The notes beneath the pieces were generated by a model. It was not told where the DNA came from. It did not search any database and was given only the letters and a program-made list of their open reading frames with translations. From positions 2,976,001 to 3,040,000 of the forward strand of contig NZ_CP017603.1 of the NCBI RefSeq assembly GCF_001854185.1: a stretch of DNA of 64,000 bases, given 5' to 3'. This document shows, one piece after another, positions 42,552 to 52,285 of this stretch (its first letter is position 1; the number at the start of each line of letters is the position of its first letter). The position numbers and the translations under genes are program-made. The stretch is from Clostridium formicaceticum (GTDB lineage Bacteria > Bacillota > Clostridia > Peptostreptococcales > Natronincolaceae).

Positions 42552-43934
42552 ATGAACAAGATATTTAAAAGGATAATCATATTTGCCCTTATGTACACGC
42601 TTATCCTACCACTTTTTTCAAGCGGTAGCTACATATTTGCAGATGAATCTAAAGAGTTTAGAGTAGTTGGCTATTATTCAGAAATCTTTGATGATCCTGT
42701 AGATAACTTACAATTTGATAAACTTACTCATATTACATATGCTTTTTTGATTCCAGCGGTAGACGGTTCATTAATAGGAATTGAAAAACCTGAAAAATTG
42801 AAAGAATTAGTTAAAAAAAGTCATGAAAATGAAGTAGATGTTCTGATAGCCGTAGGTGGATGGTCCTATCAAAATCTTCCCCTTGATCCAACCTTTGAAA
42901 TGATAGCAGCATCGGATGAAACAAGAGAGATCTTTATAGATAATATAATCTCCTTTGTTGATGAATATAATTTAGATGGTGTAGAGATAGATTGGGAGTA
43001 TCCTGATCTAGGTCAATCTTCACAGAATTATGAAAAATTAGTGCTAGGACTAAGTAAGAAATTAAAAGAGAAGCAAAAATATTTGACTGCTGCATTAAAT
43101 GGAGCATGGTCTGCAACTGAAGGACCTTCTGCATCACAGGCGGTTAGTGATAAATGTTTAGAAGAATTTGATTGGATTAATATAATGGCTTATGATATGA
43201 ATAATGAACAACATAGCCCATATTGGTTTTCTAAAACCTCTATAGATTACTGGATTACTAGAGGATTAGAAAAGAAAAAAATAGTGCTAGGAGTTCCTTT
43301 CTATGCAAGACCGAGCTGGAAACAGTATAGACATTTAGTATTGGAAAATAAGGAAAACGCATATAGAGATTATGCAGAAGGGGAACCCTTAGATTCATAC
43401 TATAATGGAATAAATACAATAAAAGAAAAAACCAGACTAGCCCTTAAAAATGCATCAGGCATAATGATTTTTGATATCAATGAAGACACTAATGATGAAT
43501 TAAGTCTATTAAAGGCAATAAATGATACTATAACTGAAGTAACTTCCATGACTAGCGATGAACTTAATAAAAAAATATACTTTGTAGTAGATGATTCAGA
43601 ATTAGTATTTAAAAGAGAAGATAATATGGGAATACCTTTTATTGATGAAAACAATAGAGTTCTAGTCCCTATCAGAAAGCCACTTGAAATGATAGGTGCA
43701 GGTGTTTCTTATGATGAGGAGACTAAAACAGTTGTAGCTAAAAAGGAAGATACAATATTAGAAGTCTCAATAGATATGAACTATGTAAAAGTAAATGATA
43801 CAACAGTAGGTATGGATACGAAGGCAGTAATTAAAGATGGAAGGAGTTATGCTCCTTTTAGATACATATTTGAGGCATTTGAATATAAAGTGGAATGGCA
43901 TGATGAGAGTAGAACAGCGATAGTAATCAAGTAA
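42552..43934 (+). CDS. Glycoside hydrolase family 18 protein with copper-amine-oxidase-like domain
   Basis: A 460-residue secreted protein. Signal peptide 1-30; GH18 barrel about 37-325; catalytic motif LDGVEIDWEYP at 141-151 with Glu149 as acid/base. Family DXXDXDXE has E at the second Asp here. The C-terminal part (about 345-460; FVVDDSELVFKREDNMGIPF, RSYAPFRYIFEAFEYKVEWH) is the repeat called copper amine oxidase N-terminal-like, which binds cell wall. Possibly a spore or wall glycan hydrolase (N-acetylglucosaminidase-like). AAGGAGTGGTG precedes the ATG. Confidence 0.9.
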   Translation: MNKIFKRIIIFALMYTLILPLFSSGSYIFADESKEFRVVGYYSEIFDDPVDNLQFDKLTHITYAFLIPAVDGSLIGIEKPEKLKELVKKSHENEVDVLIAVGGWSYQNLPLDPTFEMIAASDETREIFIDNIISFVDEYNLDGVEIDWEYPDLGQSSQNYEKLVLGLSKKLKEKQKYLTAALNGAWSATEGPSASQAVSDKCLEEFDWINIMAYDMNNEQHSPYWFSKTSIDYWITRGLEKKKIVLGVPFYARPSWKQYRHLVLENKENAYRDYAEGEPLDSYYNGINTIKEKTRLALKNASGIMIFDINEDTNDELSLLKAINDTITEVTSMTSDELNKKIYFVVDDSELVFKREDNMGIPFIDENNRVLVPIRKPLEMIGAGVSYDEETKTVVAKKEDTILEVSIDMNYVKVNDTTVGMDTKAVIKDGRSYAPFRYIFEAFEYKVEWHDESRTAIVIK

Positions 43935-43969
43935 AATACATGATCGATAATATTTAACAAATAAAAAAT

Positions 43970-44083
43970 ATGAATTTGAGAGGTGTTATCATTAAGGGAA
44001 TTATTAAATTCATTAGAGTTCTCTTAGTTGTTTTGTCATGTGTATTATTTGTTTTAGTATATTTGCGTGGATATCTGGATTAA
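43970..44083 (+). CDS. Possible truncated membrane ORF
   Basis: 37 residues, a basic start and one helix (IRVLLVVLSCVLFVLVYLRG). No ribosome site before the ATG; GAGAGGTG is inside. It stops just before the small repeat element at 44095, so it may be a truncated anchor of a secreted protein. Confidence 0.3.
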   Translation: MNLRGVIIKGIIKFIRVLLVVLSCVLFVLVYLRGYLD

Positions 44084-44094
44084 CCATAAAGAAC

Positions 44095-44239
44095 TTAGCA
44101 TGACTATCGATAGTGAATTGCTAAGGCGCCTACTTCTAGGTGAACAAACTAAGTGGGGGATCAAGCACTACATCCTGGAAGTAGATTCGTCTACAACTGG
44201 GGGGCGTAAAAACTTCCTCTGAATTAAGTTTCGTTTTAT
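44095..44239 (+). mobile_element. Small IS200/IS605-like remnant, copy 1
   Basis: About 120 bases (44117-44239) are similar to the reverse complement of 58109-58221. The longest shared block contains GATCAAGCACTACATCCT; others are GTAAAAACT and CTGAATTAAGT. A hairpin CTTAGCA...TGCTAAG with ACTATCGATAGT inside lies at its left end. There is no coding. It resembles the RNA-end region of an IS200/IS605 element without tnpA or tnpB. Confidence 0.55.
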
Positions 44240-44310
44240 TATGGATGGAAATATGATATTTTAGATATAAGGAGTAATTTATAGAAAAATCCCCCCTAAG
44301 GAGTGAAAAA

Positions 44311-45039
44311 ATGAATAGAAGAATCAGCAATGTAACAAAAATATTAGCTGGTCTTTCCATAGCATTGGTGGTTTGGATGATACTTGGAGGATCATTTAAT
44401 ACGTATTACTTAGTATGGAATTTAATATTGGCTTGGGCACCTATGATTTTTGCATTAATCTTCAGAAAAAATTTTAAAAAGCAATCCTATCGGAGTAAAA
44501 ATATGATTATGTTATTTTCAAGCTTCTTATGGCTATTCTTTTTTCCTAATGCAGTATATTTAACAACGGACTACATTCATTTAAGTAATGATATGTTTTA
44601 TTATCCAAATCCAAACTATAAACCTTATTCTGGCGAAACCAGGATGTTATACAATTTTGATCTTTTGCCTTGGAACAATTTTTTTTCAATCACTTTTGGC
44701 GTTTTACTGGGTTGTGCTTTAAGTGTCCTCTCGCTTTATATTTTTCATAAATATATCGAGAGTAAGAAGGGAAAAGGTGTAGGATGGATGTTTGTAATAG
44801 CTGTTCATTTCCTTAGTGGATATGCCATTTATCTGGGAAGATTTATTCGCTTTAATTCTTGGGATGTGATCTTTAGCCCTTTGACACTGATAAAATTTCT
44901 ACTGTACAATATAGACAGCGTGGCTGTTCGTTTTACCTTGTATTTTTTTGTATTAAGCCTATTTGTTTATAGCATTTTTTACTTATTTATTTACCTGGCA
45001 GAAGCAGATGAAAAGGCCTCTGAAAATCAATCCTGCTGA
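44311..45039 (+). CDS. DUF1361 membrane protein
   Basis: A 242-residue protein with seven to eight membrane segments. The family motif FLWLFFFPNAVYLTTDYIHL and the loop YNFDLLPWNNFFSITFGVLL are visible, and YAIYLGRFIRFNSWDVIFSP near the end. DUF1361 members are of unknown function. CCTAAGGAGTG precedes the ATG. Confidence 0.9.
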   Translation: MNRRISNVTKILAGLSIALVVWMILGGSFNTYYLVWNLILAWAPMIFALIFRKNFKKQSYRSKNMIMLFSSFLWLFFFPNAVYLTTDYIHLSNDMFYYPNPNYKPYSGETRMLYNFDLLPWNNFFSITFGVLLGCALSVLSLYIFHKYIESKKGKGVGWMFVIAVHFLSGYAIYLGRFIRFNSWDVIFSPLTLIKFLLYNIDSVAVRFTLYFFVLSLFVYSIFYLFIYLAEADEKASENQSC

Positions 45040-45274
45040 AGGGATCCAATGTATATGGATTTCCCTAAGAGATACCCTTTGTAATGCTAGGATATATATT
45101 GTTTGGTTTTTTTACTGAATTTAGATATCTAGTGACAAAATGCACAAACACTTTTGGAAAAATGGTGCATAGACGTGAAAGTAGCATTATGGTATAGTTT
45201 AATAAATAATTCTAAAAAATGAAATGTTTTTACAATTATATTTCATCTAAAAATTTTATATTTTAGTGACAAGG

Positions 45275-45309
45275 ACGTCGCTGACATGAAAATGTCTGCG
45301 GCGTTTTTG
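45275..45309 (+). other. Stem-loop with T-run in the alcohol dehydrogenase leader
   Basis: ACGTCGCTGACAT (45275-45287) and ATGTCTGCGGCGT (45292-45304) pair with one mismatch around a GAAA loop, and TTTTTGTG follows. It lies about 30 bases before the dehydrogenase start, so it is either a terminator of a leader RNA or a transcription attenuator. Confidence 0.65.
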
Positions 45310-45336
45310 TGTTTAAAAAAGAAAGGGGAAGTTCTT

Positions 45337-46491
45337 ATGTTAGAAAAAATTAATCAAGTTCCAATAAAATTTGTTTTTGGAAAAGGAAGTTTGAAAAATA
45401 TTGGTGGATTGACGAAGGCTTACGGAAAACGTGCATTGATTGTTACAGGGCGCAGTAGTACGAAGAAGACAGGTGTATTAGATGCGGTGATTGGCTATCT
45501 GCAAGATGAGGAAATTGATGTTACTGTGTTCAACGAAGTAGAGTCCAATCCCCTCACTACCACAGTAAAAAGGGCAGTGGCTTTGCTAAAAGAACAGGAA
45601 TGTGACATAGTGATTGGTTTAGGTGGAGGTAGTCCTATGGACGCCGCAAAATGCATTGCTTTTTCTGCCGTCAATGAGGGAGATATTTCTGATTATATTT
45701 TTGGTAAGGAAGGTAAGGGAGCACTTCCTATCATCGCTGTAACTACAACAGCTGGTACAGGAAGTGAAGGAGACAGTTTAGCTGTTTTGACAAATCCTGA
45801 GACCAAAGATAAAAAGTCCTTAAAAAGCCCATATATTTATCCAAAGGTATCTATTGTTGATCCAGCACTAATGATGACATTACCTGCTTCTATGATTGCA
45901 GCCACAGGATTTGATGCCTTATCCCATTCGGTTGAAGCATTTTTAGCAAACCATAGTAGGCCAGATATAGAAGAAATGGCTTTGGAGGCAATAGGACTGC
46001 TGTTTACGTTTTTACCAAAGGTTTATAAAAATCCAACAGATATCGAAAGTTGGGAAAAGGTGGCTTATGCTAATACTATAGGTGGGATTGCCATTGATCA
46101 GGCAGGTGTAGTGTTACCCCATGGGATGGAACACCCTGTTAGTGGCCTGTTAAATGTTACGCATGGGGAAGGATTGGCAGCGTTATTTACAGAAATATTA
46201 GAATTTTCTTATAAATATTGCCAAGAAAAATTCTTAAGGATGGCTAAAGTGATTGGTATTAAGGAAGATGGAATAACGAAGGATCAGGTAGCACGCCAAT
46301 GTGTAAAAACTTTTGAAAAATTATTGAAGGCATTAGACTTGCAGGTAACATTAGGTCAATTGGGTGTAAAGGAAGATCATATAGATTGGTTGGTGGAAAA
46401 TGCAATGAGAACAATGACTTATGCAATCTCCAATCATCCTGCTCCCTGTAAAGAAGAAGACCTACGAGCGCTATATACAGCATGCTTATAA
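45337..46491 (+). CDS. Iron-containing alcohol dehydrogenase
   Basis: A 384-residue group III dehydrogenase. NAD binding is IVIGLGGGSPMDAAKCIAFS; the iron ligands are in GFDALSHSVEAF and HGMEHPVSGLLNVTHGEGLA. The ATG at 45337 has GAAAGGGG ten bases before it; an earlier in-frame ATG at 45286 lies in the stem-loop. Lies before an amino-acid permease and an aminotransferase, so a reduction of succinic or malonic semialdehyde (4-hydroxybutyrate dehydrogenase-like) is a good guess. Iron coordination is typical. Confidence 0.88.
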   Translation: MLEKINQVPIKFVFGKGSLKNIGGLTKAYGKRALIVTGRSSTKKTGVLDAVIGYLQDEEIDVTVFNEVESNPLTTTVKRAVALLKEQECDIVIGLGGGSPMDAAKCIAFSAVNEGDISDYIFGKEGKGALPIIAVTTTAGTGSEGDSLAVLTNPETKDKKSLKSPYIYPKVSIVDPALMMTLPASMIAATGFDALSHSVEAFLANHSRPDIEEMALEAIGLLFTFLPKVYKNPTDIESWEKVAYANTIGGIAIDQAGVVLPHGMEHPVSGLLNVTHGEGLAALFTEILEFSYKYCQEKFLRMAKVIGIKEDGITKDQVARQCVKTFEKLLKALDLQVTLGQLGVKEDHIDWLVENAMRTMTYAISNHPAPCKEEDLRALYTACL

Positions 46492-46582
46492 ATTTTCAAC
46501 AAAGCTAAAGATTTTTAAAAACAAAGAATGATAGGATTGTTCATTACTACTTCAAAATATTATTACATAAGGGGGAAGTGTT

Positions 46583-47992
46583 ATGAAAAAGCAGGCAGAG
46601 AATTTTAATAGAGTATTGTCGCAAAAAGATGTGATGGCTTTATCCTTTGGTGCTATGATTGGATGGGGTTGGGTTGTATTGGCAGGAGAGTGGATTCATA
46701 AGGCAGGAACCTTGGGCGCTATGATTGCATTTTTACTGGGTGGTGTGATGGTTTTATTTGTTGGTCTTACTTATGCAGAACTAACAGCTGCTATGCCAAA
46801 ATGTGGAGGAGAACATGTTTTTAGCCAACGTGCATTAGGAAGAAATGCTTCCTTCTTCTGTACTTGGGCCATTATTTTAGGTTATGTTTCTGTAGTTGCA
46901 TTTGAGGCAGTTGCTTTTCCTACTGTTGTAGAATATTTATTTCCTAACTATCTCCAAGTAAAAATGTATACAGTGGCGGGATATGATGTGTATTTAACCT
47001 GGGTATTGGTGGGGGTGATTAGCTCTGTTGCGATCACGATTTTGAACTATTATGGGGTAAAGCCAGTGGCAGTAATGCAAGGAGCAGTTACCGTCATGGT
47101 GGCGGTTGTAGGTTTGACCTTTTTCGGAGGATCTGTAGTGAATGGAAGTACTGAATATATTCAGCCTCTTTTTATTGACGGGATAAAGGGAATTTTAGCG
47201 GTTGCTATTATGACACCTTTTATGTTTGTAGGATTTGATGTGATTCCTCAAGCGGCAGAAGAAATTGATATGCCTTTTGAAAAAATCGGAAAAGTGCTGG
47301 TTTTATCGGTGGCGATGGCTATTGGGTGGTATGTGATGATTATTTTAGGAGTTTCATTGTCTTTATCAAAACAGGCATTAGAAGTTTCCAGCATACCTGC
47401 AGCTGATGGAATGCAAGCGGTTTTCTTTAATAGCTCTTTAGCATCAAAAGCAATGATTATTGCAGGTATTGGAGGCATAATCACCAGCTGGAATTCCTTC
47501 TTTGTAGGAGGAAGTAGAGCGATTTATGCATTGGCTCATTCCAAACAATTACCAGCTTTTCTGGGAGAATTGCACCCAAAATATAAGACACCTACCAATG
47601 CTATTTTATTAATTGGTATACTCTCTTCCTTCGCACCTTTACTGGGAAGACGCATGTTGGTTTGGTTGGTGGATGCTGGTGGCTTAACAATTGTGGTAGC
47701 TTACTTTATGGTGGCTTTATCCTTCTTAGTATTACGATATAAAGAACCTGATATGGCAAGACCCTACAAAGTGAAAAGAGGGAAGGCAGTAGGATTTATA
47801 GCGGTGTTATTAAGTTTTGGGATGATGGTCTTATATTTACCTGGAGCACCAGCAGCGTTAATTTGGCCATATGAATGGATGATTGTTCTTGGGTGGACCG
47901 TATTAGGTGGTGTTTTCTATCTTTGGGCGAAGCTATCCTATACAGAAAGTTATCTCAAGGAATCCTCAATAGAAGCAGAAGAAGGCATATAA
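46583..47992 (+). CDS. APC family amino acid permease
   Basis: A 469-residue inner-membrane transporter with twelve helices. It starts LSQKDVMALSFGAMIGWGWV and has LTYAELTAAMPKCGGEHVFS and PFMFVGFDVIPQAAEEID. The permease brings amino acids or amines into the cell. AAGGGGGAAG precedes the ATG. Located between the dehydrogenase and the aminotransferase; a GABA or similar omega-amino acid is a likely substrate. Confidence 0.9.
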   Translation: MKKQAENFNRVLSQKDVMALSFGAMIGWGWVVLAGEWIHKAGTLGAMIAFLLGGVMVLFVGLTYAELTAAMPKCGGEHVFSQRALGRNASFFCTWAIILGYVSVVAFEAVAFPTVVEYLFPNYLQVKMYTVAGYDVYLTWVLVGVISSVAITILNYYGVKPVAVMQGAVTVMVAVVGLTFFGGSVVNGSTEYIQPLFIDGIKGILAVAIMTPFMFVGFDVIPQAAEEIDMPFEKIGKVLVLSVAMAIGWYVMIILGVSLSLSKQALEVSSIPAADGMQAVFFNSSLASKAMIIAGIGGIITSWNSFFVGGSRAIYALAHSKQLPAFLGELHPKYKTPTNAILLIGILSSFAPLLGRRMLVWLVDAGGLTIVVAYFMVALSFLVLRYKEPDMARPYKVKRGKAVGFIAVLLSFGMMVLYLPGAPAALIWPYEWMIVLGWTVLGGVFYLWAKLSYTESYLKESSIEAEEGI

Positions 47993-48028
47993 CAATTTAC
48001 ATCTATATAGGAAATGGAGGAAAATAAA

Positions 48029-49396
48029 ATGAAGTGTATGACAGACAAAATAATCATAGGAGAAATTCCAGCTAGAAAAGTAATAACAAAGACGATTCCA
48101 GGAAATAAATCTTTAGAATGGATTCAAAAGCGACAACAATATGTGGCAAAAGGAGTTGGAAATATTACTCCCGTAGTAGCAAAAACAGCAAAAGGCGCTT
48201 TGATAGAGGATTTAGACGGCAATGTATTTCTTGACTTTGCTGCTGGTATTGGTATGCAGAATATAGGTCATGGGCATGGAGCAGTGATCGAAGCTATTCA
48301 AAACCAAGCAGAAAACTTACTACACCCCTGTTTTCATGTGACAATGTATGAAGGATATATAAAACTGGCGGAAAAACTGGCAAAAAAAGCGCCAGGAATA
48401 GGCAAAAGAAAAGCAATGTTAGCCAATAGCGGTGCTGAAGCTGTAGAAAATGCCATCAAAATAGCGAGAAAATATACCGGAAAAACAGGGGTGATCTCTC
48501 TAGAGTGTGCATTTCATGGTAGAACCTATATGGCTATGACCTTAACCAGCAAAGTAAATCCCTATAAAAATGGTTTTGGTCCCTATGTTCCAGAAACCTA
48601 TAAAATTCCATCGGCCTATTGCTATCGATGTTCTTACGGAGGTAGAGAAAACTGTAAGATGGGTTGTTTAGAAAAAATTAAAAATCTATTAAAAGGAGAA
48701 TTATCTCCCGATAATATTGCTGCTTTAATTGTTGAACCTATACAGGGGGAAGGTGGATTCATCTTGCAACCACCAGCATTTCTAAAAGGGCTAGAAAAGA
48801 TTTGTAAAGAAAATAATATTGTTTTCATTGTAGATGAGATACAATCTGGATTTGCTAGAACTGGTACTTTGTTTGCCAGTGAAGGATGTGGTTTGGACCC
48901 TGATTTAATGACTTTGTCTAAAAGTCTTGGTGCAGGTATTCCTATTAGTGCTGTTGTGGGAAAAGCTGAAATTATGGATGCGCCAGGAGTTGGGGAAATA
49001 GGAGGAACCTATGGAGGCAGTCCTTTAGGTTGTGAAGCGGCATTAGAGGTTTTAAAGGTGATTGAAGCAGAAAATATGCTTGCAAAAGCACAAAGGATAG
49101 GAAAACAGCTAGAGAAAATGCTGCAAAGTATGAAGAAAGATTTTGAAGTTATTGGAGATGTTCGAGGTATTGGAGCTATGTATGCAATAGAGTTTGTGAA
49201 AAGCAGAGAAACCAAAGAGCCTTATCCAGAAATTATAAAGAAAATTACTGATTATGCATTGCAAAAAGGCGTGATCTTTATTAGTGCAGGGATTTACGGT
49301 AATGTTTTAAGATTTTTACCACCTTTGGTGATGACAGAAGAACAAGTAGAAGATGGCATGGATGTACTAAAAGAAGCTATTAAAAAAAGTTTATAA
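48029..49396 (+). CDS. Class III aminotransferase (GABA aminotransferase-like)
   Basis: A 455-residue PLP enzyme. GHGHGAVIEAIQNQAEN, SGAEAVENAIKIARKYTGKT and DEIQSGFARTGTLFASEG are class III motifs; the PLP lysine is in MTLSKSLGAGIPISAV. It likely transfers an omega-amino group to 2-oxoglutarate, yielding a semialdehyde. An insertion with four Cys (CYRCSYGGRENCKMGC) is unusual for GABA aminotransferases but known in some clostridial ones. The start at 48029 has GGAGG eight bases upstream. Confidence 0.9.
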   Translation: MKCMTDKIIIGEIPARKVITKTIPGNKSLEWIQKRQQYVAKGVGNITPVVAKTAKGALIEDLDGNVFLDFAAGIGMQNIGHGHGAVIEAIQNQAENLLHPCFHVTMYEGYIKLAEKLAKKAPGIGKRKAMLANSGAEAVENAIKIARKYTGKTGVISLECAFHGRTYMAMTLTSKVNPYKNGFGPYVPETYKIPSAYCYRCSYGGRENCKMGCLEKIKNLLKGELSPDNIAALIVEPIQGEGGFILQPPAFLKGLEKICKENNIVFIVDEIQSGFARTGTLFASEGCGLDPDLMTLSKSLGAGIPISAVVGKAEIMDAPGVGEIGGTYGGSPLGCEAALEVLKVIEAENMLAKAQRIGKQLEKMLQSMKKDFEVIGDVRGIGAMYAIEFVKSRETKEPYPEIIKKITDYALQKGVIFISAGIYGNVLRFLPPLVMTEEQVEDGMDVLKEAIKKSL

Positions 49397-49405
49397 AAAA
49401 CCTAT

Positions 49406-49437
49406 AAAATCCCTTGCCTTATAAAGCAAGGGATTTT
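49406..49437 (+). terminator. Terminator after the aminotransferase
   Basis: AAAATCCCTTGC and GCAAGGGATTTT form a perfect 12-bp stem with an 8-base loop. Ends the permease/aminotransferase unit. Confidence 0.88.
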
Positions 49438-49480
49438 ACAATAGAAAGAAAATATTTTCTTGATGGAAGAAGGGATAAAG

Positions 49481-50695
49481 ATGTCAATTTGTTGCCAAGA
49501 GTTGTTTACGCTACCTTCTTTAAAATCTTTAAAGCTAATAGCAGGAAAAGAAGGATTACACAGAAATATTCGGTGGGTCTATGCAGCTGAAGTGATAGAA
49601 GATGTTACAGAACTTACACAATGGTTATATGGTGGAGAATTGGTGATTATCACAGGAATAGGGATTAGAAATGAAGAAACGATTTTTCTTGAATTAATAG
49701 AAAAGATTTATGAAAAAAACTTAGCAGGGCTCATTGTATTTATAGGACCCTATATTGGAGAAATACCTATTTCTGTAATAGAACGAGCGAATAAATTGAA
49801 CATTCCTTTGTTTGCGTTGCCATGGGAAGTACCTTTAGTAGAAGTGACACAGGATATTTGTACGCACCTTGTTCATCGAGAAAAACAATATAATGATGTA
49901 GAGCAGTTTTTACAACAGATTCTTTTTTTTGAAAGGGAAGGTTCAAAGAGCCTGGAAGAACAAGCGGCACGCATTGGGTTTGATTTTGATCAAAGTCATA
50001 GAGTGGTGGTAATAAAACTAGATAATCTTTCCAGCTTTATTAGAGATAACCAAATAAAAGAAAGCACTATACTGCCTCTGAAAAAACAAATTCGTCAAAT
50101 AATAGAAGAATATTCCATGGATACCTATAAAGGTTTTTCTCTTTTTCTTAACGATGCTATGTTTATGCTGGTGAATGGAGAGATTTTTAACAAACAAATG
50201 TTAAGAGAAACACTGTCTTTGCTACAAGAAAAAATTCAACAAAAAATTGGATTAACTACTAGTGTTGGTATAGGTACGAAGTATAGTCAACTTTCTCAAT
50301 ATAAGAAGAGTATGGAAGAAGCAAGGCAAGCACTAAAGATATCAAATCAAAAAAAATTGAAGAATCAAATTGTATTTTATGAAGAGATGGGGATTTTTTC
50401 TTTGTTATGGGAAGTAAAAAACTTAGATGTATTAAGAAAAATTCATAAAAATATGCTTTTTCCCCTATACGAATATGATAAAATCAACGAAACCCATTTA
50501 ATTGATACGCTGGAAAAATTTTTAGATAATGGAAGAAGTATGCATACTACAGCCAAACAGCTTTTTATTCATAGGAACACACTAAAATATCGTTTAGAGA
50601 AAATAGAACAACTAACGGGATATAGCTTAAATAACCAGGAAGACTGCTTTCATTTTCAGTTGGCCTATTATATTCATGACTTTTTAAACAAATAA
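49481..50695 (+). CDS. PucR family transcriptional regulator
   Basis: A 404-residue regulator. The N-terminal PucR domain starts LFTLPSLKSLKLIAGKEGLH and IIERANK-type helix; a GGDEF-like central fold follows (TSVGIGTKYSQLSQYKKSME). The C-terminal PucR helix-turn-helix has TAKQLFIHRNTLKYRLEKIE. These respond to purines or amino acids. It follows the aminotransferase and likely controls it and the permease. GAAGAAGGGA lies upstream of the ATG chosen; an in-frame ATG at 49460 overlaps that site. Confidence 0.9.
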   Translation: MSICCQELFTLPSLKSLKLIAGKEGLHRNIRWVYAAEVIEDVTELTQWLYGGELVIITGIGIRNEETIFLELIEKIYEKNLAGLIVFIGPYIGEIPISVIERANKLNIPLFALPWEVPLVEVTQDICTHLVHREKQYNDVEQFLQQILFFEREGSKSLEEQAARIGFDFDQSHRVVVIKLDNLSSFIRDNQIKESTILPLKKQIRQIIEEYSMDTYKGFSLFLNDAMFMLVNGEIFNKQMLRETLSLLQEKIQQKIGLTTSVGIGTKYSQLSQYKKSMEEARQALKISNQKKLKNQIVFYEEMGIFSLLWEVKNLDVLRKIHKNMLFPLYEYDKINETHLIDTLEKFLDNGRSMHTTAKQLFIHRNTLKYRLEKIEQLTGYSLNNQEDCFHFQLAYYIHDFLNK

Positions 50696-50737
50696 AAGAA
50701 TAAATGCATAAAAGAAGCATTTGTTCTTTTGTTTTTT
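50694..50737 (+). terminator. Terminator after PucR
   Basis: AAAAGAATAAATGC (50694-50707) pairs with GCATTTGTTCTTTT (50717-50730), one bulge; GTTTTTT follows. Confidence 0.8.
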
Positions 50738-50866
50738 CGATACTCCTTCGTTGGCTTCCTATTAAATACCATTTTCATAGGAGTGAATCTAATGTAATAT
50801 AGAGTATGTAGCCTTGCTATTTTAGATGAATTGATATTTACATACAAAGGGGGATATTGAATTACT

Positions 50867-52282
50867 GTGAAAAGATATACTTTTATTATCCTAGTCATGC
50901 TTAGTATTCTTTTGGGGATTGGAATGATAGAATTTAAAAGTACTTATTTTAGTGTAAATGACATAGTGGAAAATCTAAAAAACTTTAAGGATACAAAATT
51001 CTCAAAAACAACCCATACAAATTGGCATGAAATACAAAACCTAGCTTCAATTGAGGAAGCTAATGACTATGTAGAGAAACGATTAGAGAAACATTTTGAT
51101 ATTTACTTAAATAAGGTATTGGTGGATACCGGTTATGACTGGGATGGGAAATTATTTATCCCCATAAGAAGCATGGGCAAAAGTTTGAATTGGTCGGTGA
51201 ATTGGATACCTGAAAAACAAATGATACAGCTTGTTAAAGAAAATGAAAAAGCATATGTAGATATTATAAACCTTTTTGGTAAAGCCTATATTGATATTGA
51301 TACATTAGAGCGTATTCTCAATATAGATCAAGTGGTAATTAATGAAAATAGTATATATTTATGGAAAAATGATCCAAACATCTCTCAAGTTGATAGAAAG
51401 AAAACAAAATATTTCAATTTTTATATTGATAATATGAAAATGACTGATGCTGCAATAGAATATGAAAATCATTTATATGTTCCTACAAAAATCTTTGCGT
51501 TGTCCCTTGGGAGGACTTTTCACTACGATGCAGAAGAAGGTTACGTAACGATCGATGATGAAAAAGTAGACACCATATTTATAGAAGGAGTATCCTATGT
51601 TACGCTTAAAGATATTGGCAGTATAATAGATATCAGTAGCCACAGTTTTGAATTTGATGATTCAAATATACCTTTAAAAGAACCAAATATAATTTTTAAG
51701 GGCCATAGAAAAAAACAGATAGCACTGACCTTTGACGACTATATTGATAATGAAGTACTTCCTCTTTTGGATATTCTAGATGATTGTAATGTAAAAGCCA
51801 GCTTTTTTATAATAGGAAATACGATAGAAGCAAATAAAGATATTTTAAAGGAAATTCATAAAAGGGGACATTTGATTGCCAACCATACATGGGATCATTT
51901 GAATAACCATACAATAACAGACGATGAGTTTAGAGCACAGCTGATATCGACCCAGTTAGTTATACAGAAAAATATTGGCATAGTACCCCTATACTACAGA
52001 CCTCCAGGGGGTTACTATAATGAGAGAATGGCGGATATTGCAAGAGACATAGGTTTGACGACAGCAATGTGGTCGTTGAACTCAAACGATGCCAATTTCG
52101 ACAGTAAGCCAGCACATATAATAGATACCGTACTTAGCAATATTACTCCTGGTTCTATTATTGTAATGCACACGAAAAGACAATCCACGATAGAGGCTTT
52201 GCCAAGTATAATAAAAAGTGCAAAAGAACAAGGTTATGAATTCGTTAAGATCGATGCGTTTGATACTAAAGGAGGAATATGA
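50867..52282 (+). CDS. Polysaccharide deacetylase with stalk domains
   Basis: A 471-residue exported or membrane-anchored enzyme. Anchor near residues 4-20; copper-amine-oxidase-like wall-binding segments (about 75-160 and 180-260). The NodB domain is at 280-471, with TFDDYID (metal Asp), NHTWDHLNNH (metal His pair), PLYYRPPGGYYN and MHTKRQSTIEALPS. It removes acetyl groups from peptidoglycan or another glycan. The start is a GTG after GGGGGATA. Three bases before the next gene. Confidence 0.9.
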   Translation: MKRYTFIILVMLSILLGIGMIEFKSTYFSVNDIVENLKNFKDTKFSKTTHTNWHEIQNLASIEEANDYVEKRLEKHFDIYLNKVLVDTGYDWDGKLFIPIRSMGKSLNWSVNWIPEKQMIQLVKENEKAYVDIINLFGKAYIDIDTLERILNIDQVVINENSIYLWKNDPNISQVDRKKTKYFNFYIDNMKMTDAAIEYENHLYVPTKIFALSLGRTFHYDAEEGYVTIDDEKVDTIFIEGVSYVTLKDIGSIIDISSHSFEFDDSNIPLKEPNIIFKGHRKKQIALTFDDYIDNEVLPLLDILDDCNVKASFFIIGNTIEANKDILKEIHKRGHLIANHTWDHLNNHTITDDEFRAQLISTQLVIQKNIGIVPLYYRPPGGYYNERMADIARDIGLTTAMWSLNSNDANFDSKPAHIIDTVLSNITPGSIIVMHTKRQSTIEALPSIIKSAKEQGYEFVKIDAFDTKGGI

Positions 52283-52285
52283 TTT

